Assembly: GCA_012932295.1 (NCBI GenBank)
Contig: JAAONU010000013.1
Location: forward strand, 3,642,603-3,706,602
Origin: Cyclina sinensis
Lineage: Eukaryota; Mollusca; Bivalvia; Venerida; Veneridae
DNA length: 64,000 bases
Reading direction: 5' to 3'
Part shown: piece after piece, positions 37,818 to 49,800 of the stretch
Layout of the letters: each line of letters begins with the position of its first letter
Position numbering within the stretch: position 1 is the stretch's first letter
Position numbers and translations under genes: made by a program
Notes under the pieces: generated by a model
Databases searched by the model: none
Told to the model about the DNA's origin: nothing
What the model saw: the letters and a program-made list of their open reading frames with translations, nothing else

Positions 37818-40800
37818 GTATGAAACTTTACATATGGCAGGGCTCAATTAAAAGACCAAAACTGATAACCTTTGTACATGTAGAACTTTAGCTAACCTGT
37901 GCATAGTGTGCTAGATGAGCTGTTTTGATTGCCCTTTGTCCATTGTGCATTGTCAGGTTTTTACCTTGAACAACATCTTCTCAACCACATTGTCAAAGAT
38001 GATTTAAATTGGCATGGATGCCTATGGTTTTTTCTTTTTCAATTTTTTCTGCTTTAAGATGTCACATGCTTTAGGAGGATTTGATAACAATGGTGCATTA
38101 TTGCTGTATTTTTTTTTATGCCCACGCCATGATAATGACGAGCTGGCATATAGTGTTAACCATGTGTGTATGTGTGTGTGTGCGTGTGTGTGTGTGTGTG
38201 GGCACATACAATAGATGTTCCTGTCCAGCTCAAGGTCAAGGTCACAGTGGAAACTTGAAGTTTTGGCTTATTCCTTATATGGATATAGTGAAAAAGGTGT
38301 TTGTTTCTGGCTCATAACTTTGTTGTGCATGGTTGGATTTCAAAATAATTTGGCATAAGTGATCATCAATATGAAGTCAACTTGTTACGTGTAAGAAACA
38401 TGTTGCTTGCTCAAAGGTCAAGATCACAGTGGACACTTGATGTTTTGGCTTATTCCTTATATGGATATAGTGAAAAAGTTGTTTGTGTCCGGCTCATAAC
38501 ATCCTCATGCATGGTGGGATTTAAAAAAAAAAAAAAATGTGTTTATTATCATATGATGACAACAGATCCCCACCATGATAGCAGAACTAACAGTAGATTG
38601 CTACGTAGGTTTTATCCCTTACATTTTGTTGCCTTGATGCAATCTCTTAAAGGATGATAGAGAGACTGAAGATTTTATACTTATACGAGACTGCTGAACT
38701 TGTCATTGAAAATGCACCACTTACCTCTTCATTTAGAAAAAGTTTTTTAATAATATTTTTTTCAAATTAAGCATGCTATTGAGTTTGTTATGCAGATACT
38801 GTTATTTCTGTCTACAATGCATTTAGCTTGGCTTGCTTTTAGGTACATGCATGTTATGTAGCTAGATACAGTGGAGTGGCTAGTGTTTAAAATCAGCAGT
38901 TATCATTTCCATAAAATTTTAACTTTAAAGCCTTGCTCATGCTGTCTTCTAGTAGGGCTAATATGTAACAATAGTTAGAAAGGTAAATAAATTGCCTTGT
39001 CATATTTTATGCCATATTTACATGTTTGCCCACAATGTTGATTTACCAAGTTTGTTTCCAGTGTTATTTAGTGGGGGCATCTGTGTCCTTGTTTTTTTTT
39101 TCATTCGTTAGATAGTTCTATCAAAGGGAGGGTACCTGTATAAAAATGAGAAGGCAAAGGTTGTTCAAGAGTTATTTTCATGAAGCGTGCAAGTATTTGT
39201 ACATAAATACACAATCCTCTTTTGCTCAGCCAAAGTGTGCCATATATATTTTACAGTTAAAGAATATGTTCTGAATTTTTGACTGACTTTTTTCAGAAAC
39301 TACAATCAAGCATTCTGGCACCATTGCAAGACTTGTCAACAATAACACAGCCAGATATCAGACAGAAACAACTACAGTGTGTGTTCCAAATTCTGCATGA
39401 TAATGGAGACTCTCTCAACCATGGCTGGCCCCTAATTTTGGGAGTTATTGGGGCTGTTACCAATGACCAAGGGTAATGATTTAAAGTGGATTACAGACAG
39501 TTAGTGTTTTAAAAGGATACCATATATCAGAGCTGACAGTGACGCTTTCCTGTTGTAAAAAATATACATACAATAGATAATGCCTGTTGCAGTTTCATAC
39601 AGCAACTTCAACAAGTCAAGCAGACACCTGTTACTCCAATAGAGTAATGGCTTTCAAAAGTTTAACAATAAATTTTACATTTTTGTAAAAACATGTTATT
39701 TGTTAAGTCATTGGATACATTCATAAGCAGATCTTCTAAGTTTAATCAAATTGTATTGTTTCAAACTGTGTGGACATACACTTCTGTGTGTCTTAACCTG
39801 GTCAGGTGTCAGAATTAGATCAGTTTAACCTTTACCAACAGTTATTTGCATTTGTGAGGAATGCAGACCATGATAAACCTGGACATCCATTAAGTCTTCT
39901 CTTTCTCTGCACTGTTTGGTATTCAGTCTGAAAGTTTTCAGGGTGTACATCTTTAAATGATTAAAAGCTTTGACCAAATGACAGCCTTACAAGTCCTTTA
40001 AGAAATTTCAACAGGGTAGGGTTAAGGTTGAAGATACTGTTGTTTATATTCATACAGTAGATTGTTTGCATTGCAGGGAAAAGTTGGTACAGATTGCCTT
40101 CCAAAGTTTACAGTTGGTTGTGACTGACTTTTTACCCATAATTCCTTGCTGTTACCTGGAAGTTGTGGTGGACACAGCTGCCAAGTTTGGACTGCAGAAA
40201 CAAGAACTGAATGTCAGCTTAACAGCAATAGGGCTTCTGGTAAGTCTGTGTATGTTAATCTGTTATGAACTTTCTTTGTTACTCGTCATAGGATAGCAAA
40301 AAGAAAAGGCAACTGAGACATTGGATAGCAATTTGTTCAACAGACATGAGAAAAGGAAAAAGAAATACTGATCTAATATTGAATCTTAAAGAAGGGTCAG
40401 AAGAAAACCTGTTTATCTTAACAGATGTGAAAGGGAAATTAAAAAGCTTACAAAGTCTTGAACTATATTTCATTTCTTATAGTCCTTATAATACTAATAT
40501 TACCTATGTGTTAATTAAGTTTTTTGTGAAAGAACTTTAATGTTTGTATTGTTCTGTTTTCAGTGGAATATTTCAGACTACTTTTATCAAAATAGAGAAC
40601 GAATTAAGCATGACCTTGAAACAAATCCTCCTGCAGAAGAGGTCAAAGTTATGGAGAGGTCAGAGGGAATGTCTTCATTTGATGCACTATGGATGTGCCT
40701 GTTTTCACGCCTGGGAGATCTGTGTGTTGATGCAAGACCAGCTGTCAGGAAGAGTGCTGGTCAGACATTGTTCTCAACTATTTCAACACATGGTGGTCTC

Positions 40801-43800
40801 CTGCAGCAAGAGTCATGGAAGAAAGTTTTGTGGAAGGTACATGTTCAGAAGAAAAAATCTAGGTGTATAGATGCAAAAATATAAAAAGATTTTCTTTTTT
40901 TAGCTCACCTGAGCCGTAGGCTCATGGTGAGCTATTAGGATCGATCAATGTCTGTCTTCCATCGGACGTGCAGACTTAATTTGTTAAAACTCTTGTGGTC
41001 ACATTTTTGCCTCAATTGTCATGAAACTTAGTCAGGATGTTTGTCCCAGTTTTTTCTCAGACAAGTTCGAACATGGATTATCTGGGATGAAAACTAGGTC
41101 ACATGGCCCAAAAGTAGAAAAACCTTGTTTACACTCTGGAGGTTACATTTTCAGTCCAAATATCTGGAAATTTGTCAGAAAGGTTTTTTTGATGATTTCT
41201 AGCTCAAGTTTGAATATGGGTCATCTGGGGTCAAAAACTAGGCCACAGAGCCCAAATATGGAAAAAAAAACTTGTTAAGACTCCAGAGGTTACATTTTCA
41301 GTGCAAATATTCTGGAAATTTGTCAGAAAGTGTTTTTTTTGATGATTTCTAGCTCAGGTTCGAATATGGGTCATCTGGGGTCAAAAACTAGTCACAGAGC
41401 CCATATATGGAAAAACCTTGTAAACACTCTAGAGGTAACATTTTCAGTCCAGATAACCTTGACATTTGTCAGAAAGGTTGTTTCAATAATTTCTAGGTCA
41501 AGTTCGAATATGGGTCATCTGGGGTCAATTAACATGGTCCATAACAACTTTGTTAAAAGCAGTCATACTCAGGTGAGCAATATAGGGCCATCATGGCCCT
41601 CTTGTCTTTTTTTCATGTTTAAAGATGATTTTTATTGAGTGTTGTGAATTATCAGCATGGTATTGGCATGGTTACTTTAAAATTTAATTTTTGATTATTT
41701 AAGGTTAAGTGTTATTATATTCTTAACCAGTCTGTTTTTATTATGCCCCCACCATCTACTTATTGAACGATTTGTCCATACATTTGTCTGTAGGTCTGTT
41801 GAGTGAACCTGTTTCAGCAAGTTTTTTCTCTCTCTACCCATAGCAGTGGCATGACACTTAACAATGCACAGACCAGAACCCTGGAAAAATAAATACTTTG
41901 GCTAGCTTTTTTTGTGGGGTAATCTTCCCTTTATGTACTTGTAGAAATGCTTAACAAAGTATCTTTTAGGGAGCATGTATGTTAACAAAGCTTAGTATAT
42001 TGTTGTACCATCGATTTTAGGTCTAAAACCATAAATAAATTATTCATTTTGCAGAATCGTTATAAAATTCAGGATGAATGGGTAAAACTGTTCTCTTGTT
42101 TATATTTTCAGGTATTGTTTCCATTGCTGGACAATGTCAAAAAACTGTCAAGCTCAGCTCCAACCACCAAGGATGAGTCCACACAAGGAAATATCCTGAT
42201 ACATCATTCTCGGGACACAGCAGAGAAACAGTGGGCAGAAACAAGGGTCCTTACCTTGGCTGGGGTTGCCAGAACATTCACAGCACAGCGCAAAATCCTG
42301 CAAGGATTCTATAGTAAGTTTGTAATTATCAGAGATGTGGCAAACTATCTCAAGTTTATACAGTTGATCTAAGGACATTTGCTCAAGTTTTATATAGGAA
42401 CCAACCACTAAATTGAGAAAGGGCATGTTACTTCCAATATTGATACATACTTCATATGGTACATTGATTTACATTTGCTAAATCTCGTTGTTGAAAACAC
42501 ACCCTTTTATTCTTGCTTGAATTAGAACCTGTCATACAGAACTTGAGGGTTATACTTCAGCCATTGAAATAGTATGTACAGAGTAAAGAGACAAGAACAA
42601 GCTTATAATGAAATTTCTAGTTTGACCCTATGGCTTCTTTTATTTTGATCAAATAGATGAATTCAAGCCAGTGTTCAAAATTGCTAGACAACAGCAAGAA
42701 ATTGATTGATTACACAGTAGGCTAGCTAGATAAAGCCAAAATTCAGTAAGCTGAAACAAAATTATAATTGGTGGGAACTTTGATCAGAGGAAAGTAAATT
42801 GTTTATATCAACAAAGATGTTATAAGCCCAATGCTATGATATAAAGTTGTGTCCCCTTTTGAGTCAACTAATTTTACAATTTTTTCTGAATCCTAGAATT
42901 TTCTAAATTTGAAAAAGAGCATTGGTGTGTCCTCAGCTGGTGTAAGTTGATGCATCATTTTTATGTACAGCTTGGTTTTTAGCTCACCTGAGAACTAAGT
43001 GCTCAAGGATGAGCTATTAGGAGTTCATTGTCAACATCTCCTGAACTTCTTGGCCAATTTTAACCAAACTTTGCATTAATGTTCCTGAATTGATCCTTTT
43101 TCAAATTCTTAAAAATTAAATGGTTCCATGCAAAACTCTGGTTGCTATGGCAAAAAAGAAGAAAAAAAAAGAAAATATTCTCCTCAGAAACCACCTACCC
43201 AATTTCAAAATATCTCTTAAAAATATTCTTTAGGTGACCTTTTAGCAAATTCCTTCAAGCCATTTAAGTCACTTAAAAAACATGTTCTAAGCATTCACTA
43301 TATGACTTTATATGGTAAACTTTGAAAATGTTCTCTTAGAACTGCTAGCAAGATTTCAAAATAATTTTACAGAAATGTTTCTTATGTGGCCACTAATCAA
43401 AGTCCTTCTTTCCATGTTGGTCCTGAAAAAACAACTGACAGATGGCAGGACTTGTTTTCACTTTGTGACATTATGGATAACTTTGAAAATTTTCTCCTCA
43501 GAAATTTCTGGCCCAATTACAAAATAATTTCACAGAAACGCATTTGAGCTGGTCTTTAGCAGACTACTTTTTGTAATTTTGGTTTGTTTAAAAAAAAAGT
43601 ATATGGCTGAGTTGAGTTGGTCAGGTTTTCAGTCAAAAACCCCTTGCTTGATTTCAAAATAATTTCACAATAATGTTCCTGTTGTGGCCTTTTTATCAAA
43701 TTCCTTCAAACCAAATAGTTCTTAAAAAAATTGGCAGATAGTGGTCGGGCAAGTTTTCACTATAGGACTATGTATAGGACTGTATGAAAACTTTGAAAAT

Positions 43801-46800
43801 CTTCTTCTCAAAAACCTGGGCCAAATTCCACAGTTATCATATTTGAGTTTTGTTGGTTCAAAGAAATTTTTACACATCGACAATTTTGAAAACAGATTTT
43901 CACCTGACATTCTGACTTAAGTTTTATTTTTGGAAATATTTATAGCAAAGCAGAAATCAAACAGTATCAACAGTGGTTCTGAGGTGAGTTATACAGGGCA
44001 ATCATGACCCTCTTGTTTGGTTTCTTTGCAGTTTAACCCTTAACCTGCTGGAACTAAAGGTGATTAGCCTTTGCCACCAGTATAGAGCCAGGCCAGCCTG
44101 CACATCCGTGCAGTCTGACCAGGCTCTATACTGTTGGTAGCTCCATTTTTGTATTTTGATATTGAAATCCCTTAAACTTTGAATGGACTGTTCCAAATTC
44201 AAAGCTGGGCAAATCCATTACAAAATTTCAGCATGTTCAGGGTTAAGGAACATGCTTTTTCTCAGAGTGAAACAATATAGAATTAACTGATATGGCATAC
44301 CTGTTATTATAATATAAGAAATTAACAGGCATTAAATTTTGAAAAAACGATGACTGATCAAATATCTTGTTACAAAATGGAATTTTAATTTCATTTTATC
44401 TAGGCATAAACTGAGATAACTTTTTCTGCTATTGCATGCACAGTTGTCATCAAGTGTTTTTATCTGGATAATCACTCTTGCTTTGTGATTTTTTACAATC
44501 TGATAATAATCTCAGTGAAGCTAAAGCATAGAATCCAAGCTACTCATACATTTAGTTATAATTAGTTTTATCTTTCTCAGAAATACTGTGCAAATGTTGC
44601 TGATTGAATCTTGTCAGGAATAAATAGGCTTCCTTTCTTAAGTGCATGTAAGTCTAGGTCAGTTATTAGTTAGGCTGGTGTTCATTGGCCTTGTTCCTAA
44701 TTGTCTTTAGTTTAAAACATCGAACAATAAGTACCTGAAGAGATTTTTTTCTAAATTGTTGTTATTGAATTCAGACATTAAAATCTTTGCATCAGAAAAA
44801 TATGGCTGTATTTTATTAAGTAATTATATTACTTTTTGTAGAAGATTTTCCACATGCGTGGGCTTTATTGCTTGACCATATAGAAGGAGCTGCTCTTTGT
44901 CAGAATGCAGAGATATCGATTGCTGCAATAAAAAGTTTCCAGGAAATGCTTCTCATAACCAAGGTGGATACAAACAGCTACACAATACCCTCCCTTCCTG
45001 TCAAGCCTCCAGCTGGAGAGACTATAAATAGAACTGGGGATGCCCCTTCAGCAGACAACACTTCAAAATCTCATAATGAGACTGATTATGACACAACAGG
45101 AAGCGCAAATGATTATGACATTGCATTATGGTCAGCTGCTTGGAAAGTATGGCTAAATATAGGTTCACAGTCTACCAAACCTCCTGAAGACTCATCGTCT
45201 TTGTATATTCCATCTCAGCCATTTTTAACAGCTCTTATACAGACATTTCCACCATTGTTAGACCATATTAAAGTTCGTTTCTCAGTAACAGATCTGCAGA
45301 AATTATCAGAAGTATTAAAGAGAGCACTGACGGTACCAGTTCATGGAGATTCATCCCCATTTATCATACCAACATTCCCAGATGTGTCAACTACGCCACT
45401 TCAGGAGGCAACACTGCAGGCAGTAGAAGCAATAATAAAGGTATGAGTTCAGTTTAAAATTTGAATGATGCATGTGCAGTAGAAAATATTGACTGCACAT
45501 ATTTCACAGAATTGGTCTATACCGTTAACAAGAAGTTCCCATTTTACTGATGATTGTCATAGGTAGGTTAGGTGTAAATGTATGATTAAAATGATAACTA
45601 GTATTACTTTTTATATTTCCTGATAATTGCTGAAAAAAAAGAAAGTATATAACACCTGTCTCAGAATGGAAGATGCCTAGTGCAACAGCAAGCCATTCCT
45701 TAGTGTCTGCACATTTCTATTTTGGTTTAATCCTGAGGTTTTGTTTGGTTAATCTTATCCAAGAATAAAAATGAAGTTAATCTTTACTTTTGGTACATTG
45801 TTCATGCCTTTAAAGATAGTAGACTGCAACAATATTAGAGACTTCGGCATCATAGCAGATATTTTTGCCTTATAAAAGAACAGATACTGTAATTTGAAAG
45901 GTTTCTTAAATGAAATCAAGGAAGTGCGGACGACTGTTGTTATGAATAGTTGCTCATCCCTGGTTGTATAATATTGTAACTGTCTCGCAAAATGCACTTT
46001 ACTTTCACCTTACATTTTGACCTTGGCCTGTGTGGGATTTAGGCTTTTCTGAAATATTGGCATTTCATGGTTAATGTGATGTTGAAAGTGTATGGTTATT
46101 GTCAGTTATGAAACCCCCTAATTCTGAACTAAGAGAAAAGCTCATTTTATGATTATATATATGGTGGCATCTTTAGTTACAAACGAAGTTGATATGTAAT
46201 TGTCTGTCTGTAGAATGCTTTGAGGGGAAATTTGGCTCCTAAGCCATGACAAATATATCAAATTGGGATTAGGATATGGACAATTAGGTTATTTCCCAAC
46301 TAAAAAGATATAGGTCAGTATTTGTCTTGGCCTGTATCTGATGATCTGTGATGCACTTTTAGAGGCAGACACGGAGGAGAAGCAGTTAAGAAAATTTAAT
46401 TTCCAGACCAAGATAATGCCGAAATCAGATCAAACAAACAGTGCAAGAAAGCAATTAGGTGTACAATGAAAACACTTTTTGTCACTTTAGTACAATGTGC
46501 TGAGATCAAAAGATAGACAACCTTAAATGATACAATAAAATTCTTAACATATCCTTAGAAGTGTTAGTTACTGTAGTTGATATTACAGATTTGCTGCAAA
46601 TTGAAAACATCTTAACGTTATTAGTATCGCATTGAAATTATGAAAAGGAAAACCTGAAGCAAGAATGTAATCTAAATATGCAGTATTTTACTAGTTGTTT
46701 CATATTCTTACAGATATTTTCTGTGTTTCATATGTTATACAGACAGTGAAGGAAGGCCCAGATTCCATGCACACCATGTACCCAGACATATTTGATCAAC

Positions 46801-49800
46801 TGCTTACCTATGTTGACTATGGCGTAAGAGTACCAAAGTTTGGAAAGATAGAAACAAAACAGTTTGGAACTGTCAAAGGACCTACTGTAAGTATCAGGGA
46901 TGTTGACAGTTTGCCTAGTATACAGCAAATAGAACATTCCAGTCAAGAATTTCTGACCTTACTCTTACAATTCTAAGTTGCAGTATTCTGAAACAGTTGA
47001 CATCTTGCCAACGCTATGTCCAACACTTTATGCAGTTCCTATGGGGGGAAAATGTTTAGAAAAGGAGTTTAGGTTTGACTTTTTTTCTTCTAAAATAGTT
47101 TGAAATACATGCATTCATTTAGTTTACAGGGAAAAATGTACTTGAAGAACATGTTAGGATGGTGAAAATATTGGAAGATATAGTAAGCTTCCTGCTCCAG
47201 AGACACTCCTGGTTCTTTTAAATTGGCAGTGTGTATCTCTCTCATATGGGATTTTGGTTTGGTGTCTCATCCAAAAAACTAATCAACAGTGTTGGAGAAT
47301 TAGGCAATTGAACTCTCAACCCCTGGATTGCAAGTCCCACATGTTGCCTCTGGGACCACTGTTCCATACCCAAAACTAAAAGAAAAATTATAACATTACA
47401 AGTAGCTGAAAGATACCAGCTGTTAATACTAACAAAATATTTTGAATGACACCAATATTAACATATTCCAGTAACTAGACCTTCTGTTCCTCAAACATCC
47501 CTTAAATAATCCCACTGAATACTGGCATTATTCCAGATAACTGATTAAAACATTTTAAGCCTATTTCCTTAACTGATGGTGGATGATTGATTTTGTCCCT
47601 AGAGAAAATGCAACCTGGAAAATGTCAAATAAGATTACAGTGTTATTTAAGAGAAATGAATTGCAGTTTTGTTAAAGGAAATGTCCCTTTGAAATAACTC
47701 ATTATTTATTTATATAGCAGAAGTAATTCTCTCAAGAAAATTGTGCAATGGATTATATACAGCTAGCAATTATATACAGCACATAGAGAAAAGATTAGCC
47801 TTCTTTTGAAATGAAGAATTCCTGCAAAAGTGTATCAGTTTCAAATTCATTTCTTTTTGTTTGAAAATAAATGAAGTCTTAAGAAATATCATATCAGAGA
47901 CATTAGACCTTTGTAAGGCCTCTTTCATGGTCTGTGTAGCACATTTTGTGATGTTTCTATGTAAAACTTCACCTGCCATATGAGTCAATATGATACAGTA
48001 TTAAAATCAGTTTCTGCTAAATTTCTAAAATAGACTCATCCATTATTAGAACCGATTTCTTTTTTTCTGATTGAAAATTGAGAAGCTCAGTAGTTAATGG
48101 TGCAGACCCTGATCAGATTGAGCAAATGTATGGACTGATCATGGTCTGCATTGTTCAGAAGGCCATAACAATGGCTGCCACTGTTGCATAGTAAAGTTTA
48201 AGACCAGGCTTGCTGTGGCATACTGAATTCTCTGCAGGAGTAACTTTATGCTCTCAGAAAATTAAACCAATGTATGAAATATTATTTTTATAGTCAATAC
48301 ACATCCAAAAGCAAATCATTTACCTAACTGCATGTTTAAAGATTTCCTTGCAATAAAGAAACATCATGTAAGAATATAAGTTGTTTGTCATTTCAACATT
48401 CCCTTGCAATAAAGAAACATCATGTAAGAATATACACTCAAGGGATAAAGAATGCAGGGTAAACTTAGAAAATGAATATAGGTAAGACGGTGAGTATAAT
48501 GTTCAATATTTTTAACAGAACAGAACAAACTGCACAATCATTTATTTGTATCGGGTTAGTAATTCAGGAGTAATTGAAGGGAATTGAAAGACCTCTGTAA
48601 TCTGAAATTGAAGTGGACTGATTGTGGGAAAAGGGGTCAAAGTTTTTTTCTGAATGCATGCAGAAAAAAACTTTCACCCATTTTCAGGCCGAAACTAGAA
48701 TTTTACATTATAAAAATTCTTTCAAAGCACACCAGCCAATCTTCGGTGCACAACATGATTTTTTGTAACTGTACTGATTTCTTATTGAAAAAGATCGTTT
48801 TACCTTTCATGCGATGGATTGTTGACAAGAAATTTTAGTTTATAATTCTTAGCCCAGTTCAAAACTATGCTGTGTAAATAGGCTTTAAGAAATAATGTAG
48901 GTCCATACAATCTTTAAACTAGGGTAGTTTACACTTTCCAGAAATGGGGGAGAGGCAAAGATAAAAAAAAGCATCCATTAGTTTAATTAAGCCATCCATT
49001 GAAGTGTTTAAACAGTACATGCATTAAATAATTAGTGTCTCTTGCAAAAGTTGGAAGCTGTTTAAAGACATAACTGGCACAGTTTTGCTGTAGTAGTAAG
49101 GTGTGTTACTTCTTCTGCTACAAGAAGGTTTCTTCCCTATACAGAGCAATTATAAAATCTGTATCTTCAGTAATTAGAAACAGTGTTTCTATGTGTTCTG
49201 TCTGGGATTGTTGTAAGTGTATAAATGCTACCCTAGACCATTATTAATGATGCTTAAAAGCATCATTTAAATCAGTCAAATTATGAGAAAATGTCAGTAT
49301 CTACTGCCATTTTCAAGAAAACTTCAAGGCATTTTATTCAGTAAGTTTAAATTTGAGACATTCAAATACTTGTACAAAGTTAAGTCTCAGAATTATCTGT
49401 CACTTCAAATCTGCAATGTAGATGAGTAACAGGACAGAAAAATAAGTAGCAATGTACCAATACTGAACTGAGAGGTAAGATATGCTGCAGCAAGGTGCCA
49501 TACTGAACTGGGAGGTAAGATATGCTGCAGCAAGGTGCCATACTGAACTGGGAGGTAAGATATGCTGCAGCAAGGTGCCATACTGAACTGGGAGGTAAGA
49601 TATGCTGCAGCAAGGTGCCATACTGAACTGGGAGGTAAGATATGCTGCAGCAAGGTGCCATACTGGACTGGGAGGTAAGATATGCTGCAGCAAGGTGCCA
49701 TACTGAACTGAGAGGTAAGATATGCTGCAGCAAGGTGCCATACTGGACTGGGAAGTAAGAAATGTTGCAGCAAAATACCATACTGGACCTGAAGGTAAGA

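Larger units (their letters stand above)
46887..49454 (+). other. Left part of a 4.1 kb MON2 intron
   Basis: Contains the SINE-like stretch at 47188-47375 and an inverted repeat at 48101-48150. A 33 bp phrase (CCTTGCAATAAAGAAACATC...) is duplicated 56 bp apart at 48346 and 48402. Otherwise unassigned. Confidence 0.6.

Noticed and set aside
42049..42111. Start of the MON2 exon 5 reading at 42049
   Set aside because: The upstream part is an open stretch of intron. Homology to MON2 begins exactly at 42112 after TATTTTCAG.
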